DNA of 64,000 nucleotides, from assembly GCA_002989075.1 (NCBI GenBank), contig PSQN01000016.1:1903346-1967345 (forward strand). The letters are read 5' to 3'. Numbering within the stretch: position 1 is the first letter of the stretch; each line of letters begins with the position of its first letter. This document shows positions 13,313-25,700 of the stretch, piece after piece. The notes beneath the pieces were generated by a model. It saw only the letters and a program-made list of their open reading frames with translations. It did not search any database and was not told the origin of the DNA. Both the position numbers and the translations under genes were made by a program. The DNA comes from Arthonia radiata (lineage: Eukaryota; Ascomycota; Arthoniomycetes; Arthoniales; Arthoniaceae).

Positions 13313-14231
13313 ATTATAAAGCTACTAAGTATATTAAGGTACGTTAGTATTAGTACCGAGAGCAGTAGCTGAACGGCAATATCGACATTACTTATATCGC
13401 GACAGCTAAGAATAGGGCCGATAGTTTTACTAAGGTTCTAGACGCTTAAAAGCACGTCTTATTCTTATAGCAGTTAAATATAGACTAAGGGCTTTAGCTG
13501 GCTAGAATTTAATATCGATGGCAAGGCTACATTTGCTTAAGTCTAAGTTAAACTTAATAAGATCTAGTTTTAGATAAGCAGGTAGATGTAGCAAAAGGCC
13601 TCAAGGTGTTGAATTGCTGATAACAGGTAAGTTTGATTATCAACGTCGCCAAGAAGGTTGCTACTAGAGGGTGTGTCAGAAATCTACGTCTATGTTTTCT
13701 GAGTATAGTCTCAACTTTTATGACACGTCTTGTTGGTGCTACACAAGCTATATAGTATTAGAATGTTCGATAGCCGGAGTCTTAGCTCAACCTTATGTTA
13801 AGCACCGGACGTCTTCCAGATTAGGAAGAATACACGCAATTCTATGATACTGGCACTAGCAGTGTTCTAACATCTTCTTATTTAATTTGTTCTTCTCTAT
13901 TATAAAGTTGTTAAATACGTAATAATATATTATATACGCTCTTTAATGACCCTATACGGCCTATTTTGCTGTTAGAGAAGGAAAGAAAAAAAAGGGCTCT
14001 AGATCTTGAGATACTCTTTCTACTGTAGTTTTTTTTAGATCAATACCTATTGATTTGGCTATAAAATTCTATACCGGCGAAGGCGAGTTTTGGATGTAAA
14101 AAAATACTAAGAAATGCAAAACCCCGTTAAGACTGCTATCGGGCCTTAGGCCCGTGGGGCGAGTATTTCCTTATCGGGTAATATATTAGCCGAGCGCACG
14201 GGCCTAAGTAGACTAAGACTACCTTGCGATC
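13313..14231 (+). mobile_element. Ty1/copia remnant G: RNase H tail, polypurine tract and start of 3' LTR
   Basis: The + strand reads the last part of a copia RNase H (about 13370-13500, YIATAKNRADSFTKVLDA followed by a His-rich end), the usual C-terminus of copia pol. About 160 bp on, the purine run CTAGAGGGTG ends at 13673 and TGTCAGAAATC begins at 13674. This is the expected order of polypurine tract and 3' LTR. The LTR's right end is not identified. The element is cut at 13312 by the end of gypsy A, which apparently inserted into it. Orientation is opposite to copia F and the sequence differs, so it is a separate element. Confidence 0.6.
14145..14208. repeat. 12-bp perfect inverted repeat with 40-bp spacer
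   Basis: CTTAGGCCCGTG at 14145-14156 and its exact reverse complement CACGGGCCTAAG at 14197-14208 enclose an AT-rich spacer. It lies just outside the left LTR of copia F. It stands out because it is GC-rich in an otherwise AT-rich, mutated background. Role unknown. Confidence 0.6.
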
Positions 14232-14236
14232 GTAAT

Positions 14237-14421
14237 TAATAAGGTATATAGCTTTTATTACATTCCGACTAATATAGTGGGAAGGTAGGTACAGGAGGAT
14301 GAGACGGAAGATATAAGTACGTCCATTACGTAATCCCAATATATGCCTATTCAGGCAATTCTCTATTAGGCATCTTGTATCTTAGCATAGCTATCTAAAC
14401 TAGGCGATCCTGTACATAACA
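14237..14421 (-). repeat. 3' LTR of copia F (RIP-mutated copy)
   Basis: It aligns base for base with 35328-35512; the differences I aligned by eye are C-to-T or G-to-A, all with the mutated base in this left copy. The adjacent 14422-14432 reads on the minus strand as AAGGGGGTG, the polypurine tract. A 67-codon open frame here is a chance LTR frame. Confidence 0.9.
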
Positions 14422-14680
14422 CACCCCCTTAGGATTACTAATATAGGTAAATAACAAGCCAAATATTATCGTTTTGAACAAAAGAAACGGCCTGCTAAAG
14501 ATAGTAAGTAACAGAAGAAACAGCATACGAAGTGCGGCTAGACGCGGAGCTCTAATTATCGAATAAAGCTTGTCTACATTGGAAGTAGTAAAGGCTTAGT
14601 AAGACTATTTATAGCTTAATTTGTAGTATCAATCTTTTAAATACGAATAGAGCCGTTTTTAACTAATTGTCGGTAGATAT
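14422..14680 (-). pseudogene. Copia F pol, C-terminal piece (RNase H end)
   Basis: The minus strand continues the RNase H broken off at 22703: NYIYRQLVKNGSIRI, then AINSLTKPL, the conserved (A)DxLTKxL ending of copia pol. Gypsy D sits exactly between the two pieces with its AATTA duplication, which proves they were once contiguous. Confidence 0.8.
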
Positions 14681-14685
14681 AATTA

Positions 14686-14881
14686 TGTGATGCATGGACG
14701 TCCCGATAGCGAATTGGGACGGAATGTTGCCTATTTAGGAAGGCTGCGATCCTTAGAGGATATCTTCCCTCTAGTGGACGCATCCCTTTCTAGTCTCCTC
14801 AATAATAAGCTTAAATACTAGTAGGGCCTATTTAGGCCCTTTTTACTACCTAACTGCTCCCTGCCCTATACCCAGATTACA
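14686..14881 (+). repeat. 5' LTR of gypsy D
   Basis: A 196-bp LTR matching 35019-35214 in reverse complement at high identity and 22502-22697 with more transitions. It is moderately RIP-mutated (for example ATTACA at its end where E has ATCACA). Confidence 0.93.
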
Positions 14882-15029
14882 TTCTAATTATTCTAAACTT
14901 ACGAGGAGGGCGGCCGGCAGTCAGGTACCTTATCGACGTCGCTTAGGGGTCAATCCGGCATAATTGAGTATAGCTGAGACTCCGTACACACGTTAAAATA
15001 AATAATATTAAAATTAATTAATAGCCGGT

Positions 15030-18000
15030 GCTAGCAAGTACTGTATTTGAAGAGAATAAGTAAGGAACTAAGTACACGACGGTAGTCGCTTTATATCCGC
15101 CGCATAAGCAGAATATAGAGCGTAGCAAAACATAGCTAACGCCGAAGAAGACTAGAACCCTTATATAGGATTTAGCGACGACGATAAGTAAGAGGGCTTA
15201 TAAGCCGGCAAACAGACGCCGAGTAGATTGCAAACTAGGAAGGACGATAGTCTAAATCAAAACAATAACGACGACGAAGGGGCCTATCAAGGCTCTAACC
15301 GCGAAGAATCCCTCTTTAGCGCCTCCTTAAGCGTTAAGGTACGAAAGCTGAGACAAAAACTGCTAGCATAGCAGCAGCAGTACACTATTAAGAAGTTTAA
15401 GCTTAAAAAGCGAATAATCGAAGTTAAGCTCTAGTTTGCCCGTAATTCGGGGGCTAGTAGTAAGCGGCTACGGGGCGATTTAAGCCTTTAAAGTTAGATT
15501 AACGAGCTTCTTAAGAAAGAGGCGTCTAAGCTTAAGAGAGCTATAAGCTCTATAGGCACTCAATAGACTTAAACTATTGAGAAAAGATTTTAAATAGCCA
15601 ACGTGTCGGACCTCGACAACGTTCGTGTTATTACTTAGTGCGTTTAGAGACTCCCTAGAGACCTAGCGGATAGGTAGCGAACTTACGCCGAAAAGAATAA
15701 AGAGAAGACGTCGCTTTACGTATAAGCGTACTTTAAAGAATAGGTAATAAAATATATCGTCGACTTAGCTACGGCTACTACAGCTAACGTAGAAAAGTTC
15801 TTTACGTTGATGTAGAGTTCGATGTAGAAGCTTAAGGACTTTCTAAGCTTTCTACAGAACAAAGAAACTAAGTTGCTAGGTAGCAAGATACTAGACTCGA
15901 ATCGGGCCGCATTCTACTACACGCGCTTACCTTTATAAATTAAGGCGAAGCTAATTAAGTAAGGTTTCTTAGAGAACCTGCTTAAAGATACGAACGAGCT
16001 TCTAAAGAAAGTTTGTTAATATATAAATGTTAATCGTAGTGTATCGCAGGACGCCCGCAATACTAACACAAACTAAGATCGCTCCGGTAGCGGATCGGAT
16101 ACAAACTATGGCGGTTATAACGCTAGAGCATCTCTATAGGGGTCGGGCCGCGAACGAGGCAGTTTATACCGAGAACAAGGTAACTTACCGGTCCGATAAA
16201 GAGACAATAGCTCTACCGCATAGGGGCAATTAGGGTCGATATATAGTAAGGCAAATATTATCTACTTTACGTACAATTAGAAAGGGCATTATACTACTAA
16301 ATATACTACGCCTCAAATCGGTGTTAATTCGACGCTAGTTAGGTAGGGAAACGACAGACCCCAAGGGTAAGTCTCGCGTCCCTAAAGCTTGAGGCTATCG
16401 ATTAACAGCGAGGACGAATTAAAGTCTCGGCACAGCTAGGCAGGTCGCCGCAAGAGGTCCTCGCGCTAGTAGATTCCGGTACAAAGATTAATCTTATTAA
16501 TTATCGTATTGTGCTTAAAAGAGGATAGTAAAAATTGTATAGAGTAAAGCTCTTGTATACTAAGTTTCTTAATAAAAATAAGCTGCAGCTCTACGGCGCG
16601 TATAACGTAAATATAACTGTAAGAGACGTATATAGAGAGAAACAGCATTACTAACTCCGCCTATATTCGGCCAACTTTGTAGGATATAGCCTCGTCTTGG
16701 GATACCCATAGCTTGAGCAAGTTGAGCCCTAGATTAGCTAAGCGATAAGAACAATCGCTTGGGGAAACCTCCCTGCGCCCAAAGAACGGGTAGCAGAAGC
16801 TAAATCTGTTAAGATTGTTAGTAAAGACGTAATTTTAGTATATTTATAAAGAGGCGAACAGTACTACTCTACGATTCTATAGATAGGAGCGGATAAACGT
16901 TATAAATATTAAATAGTAGTCCTATTAGACGTTAGTTCGCTGCTAAACCGGACCTCGGATAGCGAGCCTAAGAAAGTAGAGAAGCGAGATAAGCTTCCTC
17001 CTCAGTACACTAAATATAAAGATATCTTTTTTAAAGAACTGTTGAATAAGCTTACGCCGCTTAATAAGCATACTTATAAGATTAAGCTTAAGGATAGTAT
17101 AGAACCTTCGTATAAGCTAATCTACCCTATATCGCAGGATAAGCTAAAAACGCTCCGAAAGTATCTAAATGCTATAATCAAGAAAGGGTAGATACAACCC
17201 TCTACCAGTTCGGCGGGTGCCTCGGTCCTGTTTGTGCTTAAGGCAGACGGATCGTTGAGACTATATGTTGACTACCGCGGTTTAAACAATATAACTGTAA
17301 AGAATTGCTACGCATTGCCGCTAGTCTCTAAGATTCTTAATCGCTTATAAGGCTTAAAGGTGTTTACGAAGCTTAATCTTTGCGATGCCTATTACCGTAT
17401 CTATATTCGTAAAGGGGATAAGTAAAAGACGGCGTTTTGTACCTAATACAGGCACTATAAATACCTAGTAATGCCTTTTAGACTAGCAAACGTCCCTGCT
17501 ACGTTCCAGGTATATATCTATAAAGCTATAGGTAATCTTGTTGATACCGTATATATCGTTTATATAGACAATATCTTAATTTTCTCTAAAGACGAGGAAA
17601 GCTATAAAGGCTATGTTAAAGAAGTTCTACGAAGGCTCTATAAATAGAGTTTATTTGTAAAGCTGTTTAAGTGTTAATTTTATATCACTAAGGTTTCTTT
17701 CCTAGGGTTCACTATAAAAGTCGATAGTGTCGAAATAGACCCAGAAAGGATACAGACTATAGCCGAATAGCTAGTCCCTACTACCGTAAAGCAGATCCTG
17801 TCCTTCCTAAGATTTGCAAACTTCTACCGGCGATTTATTTATAAATTTAGCCGCATCGTAGTACCAATAAACACACTAACGAAAGACGTTAAGTTTGTCT
17901 AAGGCAAAGCCCAACAAAAAGCTTTTGAAGCGCTGAAGCAAGCTTTTATAAATATACCAGTACTAACGTACTTTAATCCGGCACTATTAATCGTTTTAAT

Positions 18001-20480
18001 AACTAATGCATTAGACTTTATAATAGTAGGTATCTTACTTTAGCTAAGGGAAGATAGCTAATTACTATTGCCGTTAAATATTAACTTAGGCTTGCCTATA
18101 CTAGATATAGCGGACACCGCCTAGACTAGTACCGATAATAAGGCGAATACATATCTATATTCGGTAGCGTTCTTTTTAAAGAAATTTGTAGATGCTAAGC
18201 TAAGATATAATACCTATAATAAAGAGCTTATAGCAATATAGACTAGCTTTAAGTACTAGCGCTATTATCTTATTAGTATATAGCACTTAGTAAAGGTCGT
18301 GACAGACTACAATAATCTATAGTATTTTATAACAACGAAAGTATTGTCTCGCCGATAGGCGCGCTAGGCAGAAGACCTATTAGCATTTAACTTTAAAATA
18401 CTATACCGTATAGGTAGTAAGAACCTAGCAGACGCGCCGTCGCGCCGTCTAGATTACAAGAATTTGCGTAGAGTAAAGGAAGACAACGCTAACAAGATGT
18501 TGCCGAGCCTATAGCAGAAGCTCAGGAGAGGTGCTGCTTTGCCTAGTACTGGGGAAGAGCCCTCTAGCCTAGAAGAAGGTATAATTGCTGCCTTAATTAT
18601 ATTACTTAAAAATTAGTTTAAATACTGTTAGCGGTTTGACTACCGACCTAAAACTCTGAACGCGACTGTGGCCTAAATTGAGGGCAGATCGGAGTTAGAT
18701 ACAGACCTTATACAGGACGCTCAGGAGCGAGAAACGCGTCCGTCTTCCTCTACTAATGCAGAGCCTTTTTCGGTAGCTCTCGTATTACGAGTTAAGGTAG
18801 TTGCAGCTACCGCTCTTAAAACAGCTTACAATAATACTCTTCGGGGTCTCGCGACTCTAATTCTCGAAGTCTAGTAGAGAGACGCCTTTATAAAGCAGAA
18901 AGTATCGGAGTTAAAATTATTAGCTAAGACTAAAGATCAGCAAAGTAATAAAACGGCAACAGATCGCCGTTAAGCCGGTATAAGAAAGCGCTGTACGAGT
19001 CGAATCGACTTAGATACCCCAATAGGGCCTAATTCAGACTTCGAGTCTCTAAAGTACGTAGAATAGTTAGTCGACAGCTACAGGTTGTTGCGCTAAGGTA
19101 GCAAAATCTAGATACTAGAATACCCTGCGTTAAAGCTTAAAATTATAAGCAGAAATTATAATAATAAGCTTACTGGCTACTTTAAGGTTAAAAAGACTCT
19201 TAAAATTCTAAGACGCAAATATACGTAAGAAAAGATAGCAACGTATATTAAGAACTTTGTTACTAAATATAACATATATTAACAGACAGCTGTAAAGAGG
19301 TATAAGCTATACAACGAAATAACAGCGATGTTAGTTCCGATTGGCCTCTTTAAGGACCTATCTTTAGACTTTGTTATTAAACTACCAATAGTTCTTTTAA
19401 AGAACGGAGACATTGTTAATTTAATTTTTGTAGTCGTAGACCACTTCTCTAAGTTTGTAACCTATATTCTAGTTAGTAAAACTATAGATGCTATAGAGCT
19501 AGTAGAAGTGCTTTATAAACACTAAGCGAAAACGTTGAGATTCTCGAGGAGCCTCTTATCTAACAGAGGATCTGTGTTTACTAGCTTATATTGGAGCACC
19601 TTTTGCTAGTATTTAGCTGTAAAACGAAGGTTGAGCACAGCATTTTACCCTTAAACTAATAGCCAAATCGAGCGCTAGAACTAGGAGCTTAAAAACTATC
19701 TGCGTATCTATATCTCTTAGGATTAAGATAATTAGTATAAGTATCTAAAAGAAGCTGCTTTTGCGTACAATTTAAAAGTTTATTTATTAACAAAAATTTT
19801 ACCGATTGAATATGCGTTCGGTCGCGTTACAGACGTACTAAACGGCGCGCCGCCGCCGGATTGGCACCGTACCGTAGTTAAGCCGAACAATCTTTCTGTT
19901 AGTAAGAACACCTCCTATTAAGGGGGAAGGTAGCCTAGACTAGAATATTCTATAGCAGTTAAGTATATAGAAGAACGCCTTCTCCGCTAACAAGAAATAA
20001 AGTAGCAGCTAAAGAAAGCTTAGCGTCTATAGACAGAATAGTATAACACTAAGTATACACTAAAATACTATATAGTAGGTAACTTAGTGCTGTTATTGTT
20101 AAAGAACCTTAAGACAAAGAGGCCAATAAAGAAGCTCGACGATCGAAGCTTAGGACTATTTAGGATCCTTAAGAAAGTAGGTAAATAAGCTTACTAGCTG
20201 GTACTACTAGACTCCTACCGCATCCACTCTGTCTTCTACGTGTCCTTACTAGAGCTATATCGCCGTCGGCTCGGTATAGAACCGCCTAGTCCGGTCGAAG
20301 TCGATAGTAGTAAAGAATAGCTTGTTAAGGCGATTCGCTTTAAGGTTAAGAACAAAGACTAGTATTGGACTAAGTAGCAGGAGTAGTCGAAAGCAAATAA
20401 CACGATAGAACCGCAGGCACATCTTAAAGACTCTAACGCCCTTAAGAAATTTAAGAAGCGTAAAGACGCTGAGCCGAGAG
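15030..20480 (+). pseudogene. Gypsy D gag-pol (RIP-degenerate)
   Basis: Gag is at about 15030-16230, including a helical region and a 68-codon open stretch at 16027. The protease remnant is near 16470 (LVDSGTKINLINY). Reverse transcriptase spans about 17080-17710 ([14 protein letters not shown], then VYIDNILIFSKD with the catalytic Asp pair changed to Asp-Asn). RNase H is at about 17900-18450, integrase at about 19190-20000 (FVVVDHFSKFVTYI within the open stretch 19328-19525), and a chromodomain-like end near 20200-20470. Stops occur throughout. Domain order and the RT motif identify a Ty3/gypsy chromovirus-like element. Confidence 0.9.
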
Positions 20481-20819
20481 GCAAGCGTCTAAGACAAACT
20501 AGGCAACGTAGATAAGAAAGGGCTACAAGCCTATGCAATTAGCCTACAATATAACGCCAAAGAGAAGGCGGATTACCTAAAGTACAGTTCTGAACATAGA
20601 ATTAGTATAGTATTAAACTCTAAGACTATTCGTATATAATTATAAAGCTTAAGCTATAAGAAAGCTGAAATAAGACTTGTACAGGAAGAAAATACAGAAC
20701 TATTTCAATAAGCTAAGGAAAACTACTTATATAGACTAAACCCTAGCTAAATAAAAGGCAGAAAACTACGAAAAGACTACCTAAACTAGTACCGAAGTTA
20801 GTACGGATCGGCGGTATAA

Positions 20820-22060
20820 TACTGTTTGACCTAGCCGCGACTACCGTCGACGTAGTCTCGAATTTAATTAACTAGACCTACTATAGCTAGCTTGTAAGGA
20901 GCCTTATTTGTAGGCGGCTAAGGGCCGTACAACTCTATATCAGAATTAAAGCTCTGACGTAGCGCCTTAATACGCTTAAAATCGTTAGTATCGGCCTGCT
21001 CGACTAACTTAGTGCTCAGACCGCGCTACCAGGCCTACAGCTAAACGTAAAAAGCGCGAAGCAGAGTAAGATAGTCGTCGCAGAAAGACTCTTCGTTATT
21101 TTAGACGTCCTCGCTAGAGGTTAAGAAGAAGTTGGCGCGTATAAGAAGGTTGTAGGTACGTCTCTATCGAGCAAGAACCTAGTATACGTTAATATAGGGT
21201 CAATTAGTACCTAAGACGGGGGGGTATTAGACTTACTATCTTATACTTGTCTCCCGACCTCCTAATACTAGTATAGCGAGCATACTTAGCGTACTATCCC
21301 TTAGGCTACTCGTAGGTCTAGTCCTTATAATACTTAAAATCGAAGTTCGCGGAAGAACTACTACGTACAGCTATATCGCTAAACAAGGCCTTTATGCAAC
21401 GGCAGCATACTAAGACGTAAGCCTCTGGCTGAGGCTAGATTAACGCAAGCACAGCGTAAAAAGTAGGATTCGAGGAGGTAGACCGGCAAGACTTTGTAGG
21501 CGACTTAGGCTTATAAGCAGTACCGCGGTAATAGGGAGAACAGACAATCTCGTTATCGTTAGAGTTGTCTTTACGGACATAACGCTTTTAACGAGCTAGA
21601 ATGCTAATAGTTAGACTAAAATAAAGTAATAAGAGATAGAAGACTTACGAAGAGTCGTAAGAGTTAGAGACACGCTACCTAGTTTAAGAGAGCGTAGAAC
21701 AAAAAAAGCTGTAAATAATTTAGAAATTAATAAAGCAACCTTAGAAGCTTTCTTCTTACGAGCGTTACAAAGAAGAGCTTTAAGATTAACAGCAGCTTTA
21801 GGGTCCTTAATACCGCGAGTTAAGCGGCGAGTTAGCGCTTTAGAAGAGCTCGCTCTAGCAGCGGGTTTGTTAACGGGGTTAAAACCCGATATAGTAGAGA
21901 TTGTAAAGGCAAATTAGAGGCAATCTGACACTAAATTAGCTACAAACTTATTACCTAAGAAGAGAAGTAAAGGCCTACTAAAGAAGAGAAGCTTATAGGC
22001 TAAGTAAAAGAGTATAATAATATTAAAGAAAGAAAGAGAAAGTTTAAAAGAGCAAGAGCC
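20820..22060 (-). pseudogene. Antisense ORF of gypsy D (degenerate; counterpart of 27942-29130)
   Basis: The 1.9 kb between the chromodomain end and the 3' LTR is unusually long for gypsy elements. Its minus strand corresponds to the better preserved antisense ORF of copy E. D is more damaged, with few open stretches, but the same protein can be followed. Function unknown. Confidence 0.5.
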
Positions 22061-22501
22061 TTATTTTATACCTATTGTTAGATACCGATAACAAAGCTTC
22101 CGCCTATAGGTACGAATTTGAGAGCAAAGAAGCCTATTTACGTAGGTTGCTACTACCTATAGGGGCAATTAATCGGTAAAAGCGTATATAAGAGTATACA
22201 AAAGAACGCAAAATTAGGTAAAAATAATATAAAACCTTATTACTGAGCTTATAACTTAGGCTCGGGAGCTTTAAATTAAAAGTAAAGCTTAATACTATAA
22301 CTCAGTGCTATAGAAAACTAGTACTAAACAACGTATAGAATGACAGTAAGCAATATTACTCTTTTTCCGACTGAACGTAGATATAAGCCAGCGGGTTTTT
22401 AACGAGGTTGTTGCTCTACGTAAGACGATAAATAAAAGATATAATAAAGATAGCGGATTACACTTAGATCGAGGGCGATCCTCCTTAAGGGAGAAGGTAG
22501 T

Positions 22502-22697
22502 TGTAATATATAAACGTCCCGATAGCGAATTAAAACGGAATGTTGCTTATTTAGGAAGGCTATAATTCTTAAAGGATATCTTTCCTCTAGTGGACGCATC
22601 CCTTTCTAGTCTCCTTAATAATAAGCTTGAATACTAGTAGAGCCTATCTAGGCCCTTTTTGCTACCTGACTGCTCCCTGCTCTATACCTAGATTATA
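22502..22697 (+). repeat. 3' LTR of gypsy D
   Basis: A 196-bp LTR, heavily RIP-mutated: TGTAATATATAAACG where the intact LTR has TGTGATGCATGAACG. It is followed directly by the AATTA duplication. Confidence 0.93.
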
Positions 22698-22702
22698 AAT
22701 TA

Positions 22703-25700
22703 GCTAGATTAATATACTTAGAGCGCTTATAATTAGTATAGTTAGTAGCTAGATTAATGGCGCTATTACTATTCTTATAGATTATAATCGGTAAGTTAGC
22801 TAATTTAGTAAGGTAAAGTTCTTTAAGTATATTATTTAACTAAAGAATATCTCTAGTTAATTTAGATAAGATATAGTATTTAGCTTCGGTAGTAAAGAAG
22901 ACCGCCTTCTTCTAGAGTTTACTACGCTAAACGATAGGACTACCACTAATCTTAATAATAGAGCCGCTCGTCGACTTACGGTTGTCTAGGTCGCTAGTAT
23001 AGTCGGCATCGCTATAGGCGTCGATAGTAAGATAGTTGTACTCAGTAAAAAGTAAGCTTAGCTGGCAAGTACCCTTTAGATATTAAAATAGTCGCTTAAC
23101 TGCCTTCTAGTGTATATACCTAGGGTTGTAATTAAATCTAGCGTACAAGTTAGTTTAATATAAGATATCTAATTGAGTCTAAGTAGCAAGATATTGCAAT
23201 AATTTAGTAGCTAATATATATAGAACGACCTTGCCTTGAGACGCCGTATCAATAATATAAGCTTTAAGCTGAACGTTGCTAAGAAACTTTATTTTATTGC
23301 AGTCTTCTATACCGAAATTACGCAGTATCTTGTTAATATATTGCGGTCAGACTACAGTAAGTTCTTATAGCAAATTCTTAATAACGAGCTCTAGAAAGAA
23401 GCTGGTCGTTTAATTTATTTTCTTAATTTTATATTTCTTTTTAAGGTCCCTTTTAAGCTAGTAAATAGCTTTAGAATCAGATTTAGTAATCTTAATATTA
23501 TTAATATAGATAAGTACTAAGCAGGTACAGTCCTTATTAGCGTACAGATAGACTTTAGAAAAGAGGCTAGTGAAGCCTAATTTCTATATTATTTCTTTAA
23601 AATTGTCTTGCTAAAGTATAGCGGACTGCTTAAGACTATATAGCGAGTTCTAGACACAAAGGACTATACCTTTTTTCTTAAGTTCTTTTAAGAACTATAT
23701 ATATAGCGGTTTTCTATAGTTTAATACGCCGTTAAGGTAGATACTAACGACGTCGACCTATATAAAGGTCTATCTAAGCTATACAGCGATAGTAAGGAGA
23801 ATACGCACTGTAGGTATACTTACGGTCGACGCTGCGGTATTCTAGTAGTTAATTCTATACCTTTGTTTAAAGCCGCGGGCAATTAGACGTACCTTATATT
23901 TATCGATTATTCCGTCTAGATAGCGTTTTAGCTTAAATATAAGCGTACTTAATATCGACTTTATATCCTTTAGAAGGCTTAATATAGAGCAACGTATAAC
24001 GGTACTAGTATTATATAGCTATTTTAGCTTAGCTTTAGACGTAGAGTCTTATTTATAAGTATCCGGCTGTCTTATAGCTTCTTTATATAACGTAGAATTA
24101 AGCAAAAGCTTATTAATAGTAGCTACAGAAAAGACGTACAAAGCGGATCTAGAAAGTCTGTTTCTATTAATATTATTATAATTTCAACGAATTGTGCTTC
24201 TATCGGAATAACGCTAAGACTAAACCGTTAGAAGTAGAGCTCTAATTTCTTTACGAGCGGCTTCTCCGGCATCGGTTTTATACTTAGAGGTATCGCTATT
24301 AACGCTACTGTCGATAGTTTAGTAGTTACCGCCCTCGGAGGGGTCGTTGTTATGGTTGTTAGAAGAATTTTTATACAAAAAATTATTCCGTTCGATTTCT
24401 TCTAGAGTTAATACACATAAACGGTCTTAGTCTAAAATACCGGTTTTAATTATTTATAGCTTTCTAAAGGCAGTATAAGGTATAATATAATCTTTCTAAA
24501 GGTAGCTATATAGGATATTAACTAGGACATTATTATCTAACGTAACTTAGAAGGTATTGTTAATGTTAGAGAACAACTATAAGCAGTTCTTAAATACTAA
24601 AGACTTATTAAAAGTAACGTATAAACTTTAATAGACTTTAAAGTCGATAGAATCGATAATTTAGTAGACGTAAGTAGTCTAGACGACGAACTCTACGAAG
24701 ATAAGCTTCTTTACTCTGAGTACGAACTTCTAGCTTGCCGTATGTATCTATATAGACAGATATAGATAGGCTACGCAACTAAACCGACGAAGGTAGCTTA
24801 GATTAAGCGGCATTAGGGTTTTATTCTTAGAATTATTGAAAATCTATAGGAAACATTTATTCTCCTTTTTAGAAGGTATTCTGTTTAAGATATAAGTTGC
24901 GTATACTAACGTATTAAGCTAAAGGCGATCTAGAACGTTACTCTTAATTATTATACTTCTAGCTTTAATAAGAACGACCTTATTAAACAATTCTATTAAG
25001 CTATATTCCTTAGGCGTGTAAGGAGCAGACATTCTAATTTAAATTTCTAGCTTAGAGGCTTTAAAGACAATAGCGTTAAACTTCGTATTACCGTTAATAT
25101 AGAACTCTGTAATGCGGTAGTCCGGGTAGCGATTATAGAGGTAAGTAAATAGATAAATTATACTCTCCGCAATACAATCTTTTAATAAGAACGTTATCGA
25201 TTATCTACGTTGTTTATAATTGTCTGTAACGATAATAGTATACTTGCTAGCTCTCTAAGAAACGTTGTCGTTGTTAGTAAACGTAATCTAACCAATAGTG
25301 TCTGTATAGAGACGCTATATAGGCCGTTTAGATCGTTCTACGGTACTAAATTATGCTCTTTAGGATTTTAATATATAGTATGTCTCGTACTAGAAGACAT
25401 CTAGTAAGCCTTTTAACTTATTATATTCCTTTATTATCTTTTTTATAATAAACATTCCTAGATGTTCTAGACGCTTGTAAATAAGCTCTAGTAAGAGCAG
25501 CGTTGCCGGCACCGCTAGTGCCGTAGTAGCGAACTACCTCGGTATCTCGATCTCGGTAGGAACGACAAATAGAAGGTTGTCGATAATAGTAAGTTTAGTG
25601 TATACTTTAGATTTAACTATAAGGCGGTTGTTCTAGTAATTAAGATATATTTTGCATTCTTTTTTTAATTTATAAGCAGAAATAATATTAATTGACCTCG

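Larger units (their letters stand above)
14686..22697 (+). mobile_element. Ty3/gypsy LTR retrotransposon, copy D (full length, second family)
   Basis: An 8.0-kb element with two 196-bp LTRs (14686-14881 and 22502-22697), TGTGATGCAT...GATTACA at the left end, and the perfect 5-bp duplication AATTA (14681-14685, 22698-22702). It is inserted in the RNase H region of copia F. Its body is an inverted copy of element E. It differs from A/B in LTR, gag and overall length. Confidence 0.94.

Noticed and set aside
14136-14339. 67-codon minus ORF similar to one at 35320-35508
   Set aside because: The similarity is that of the two LTRs of copia F; the frames are chance open stretches in LTR DNA.
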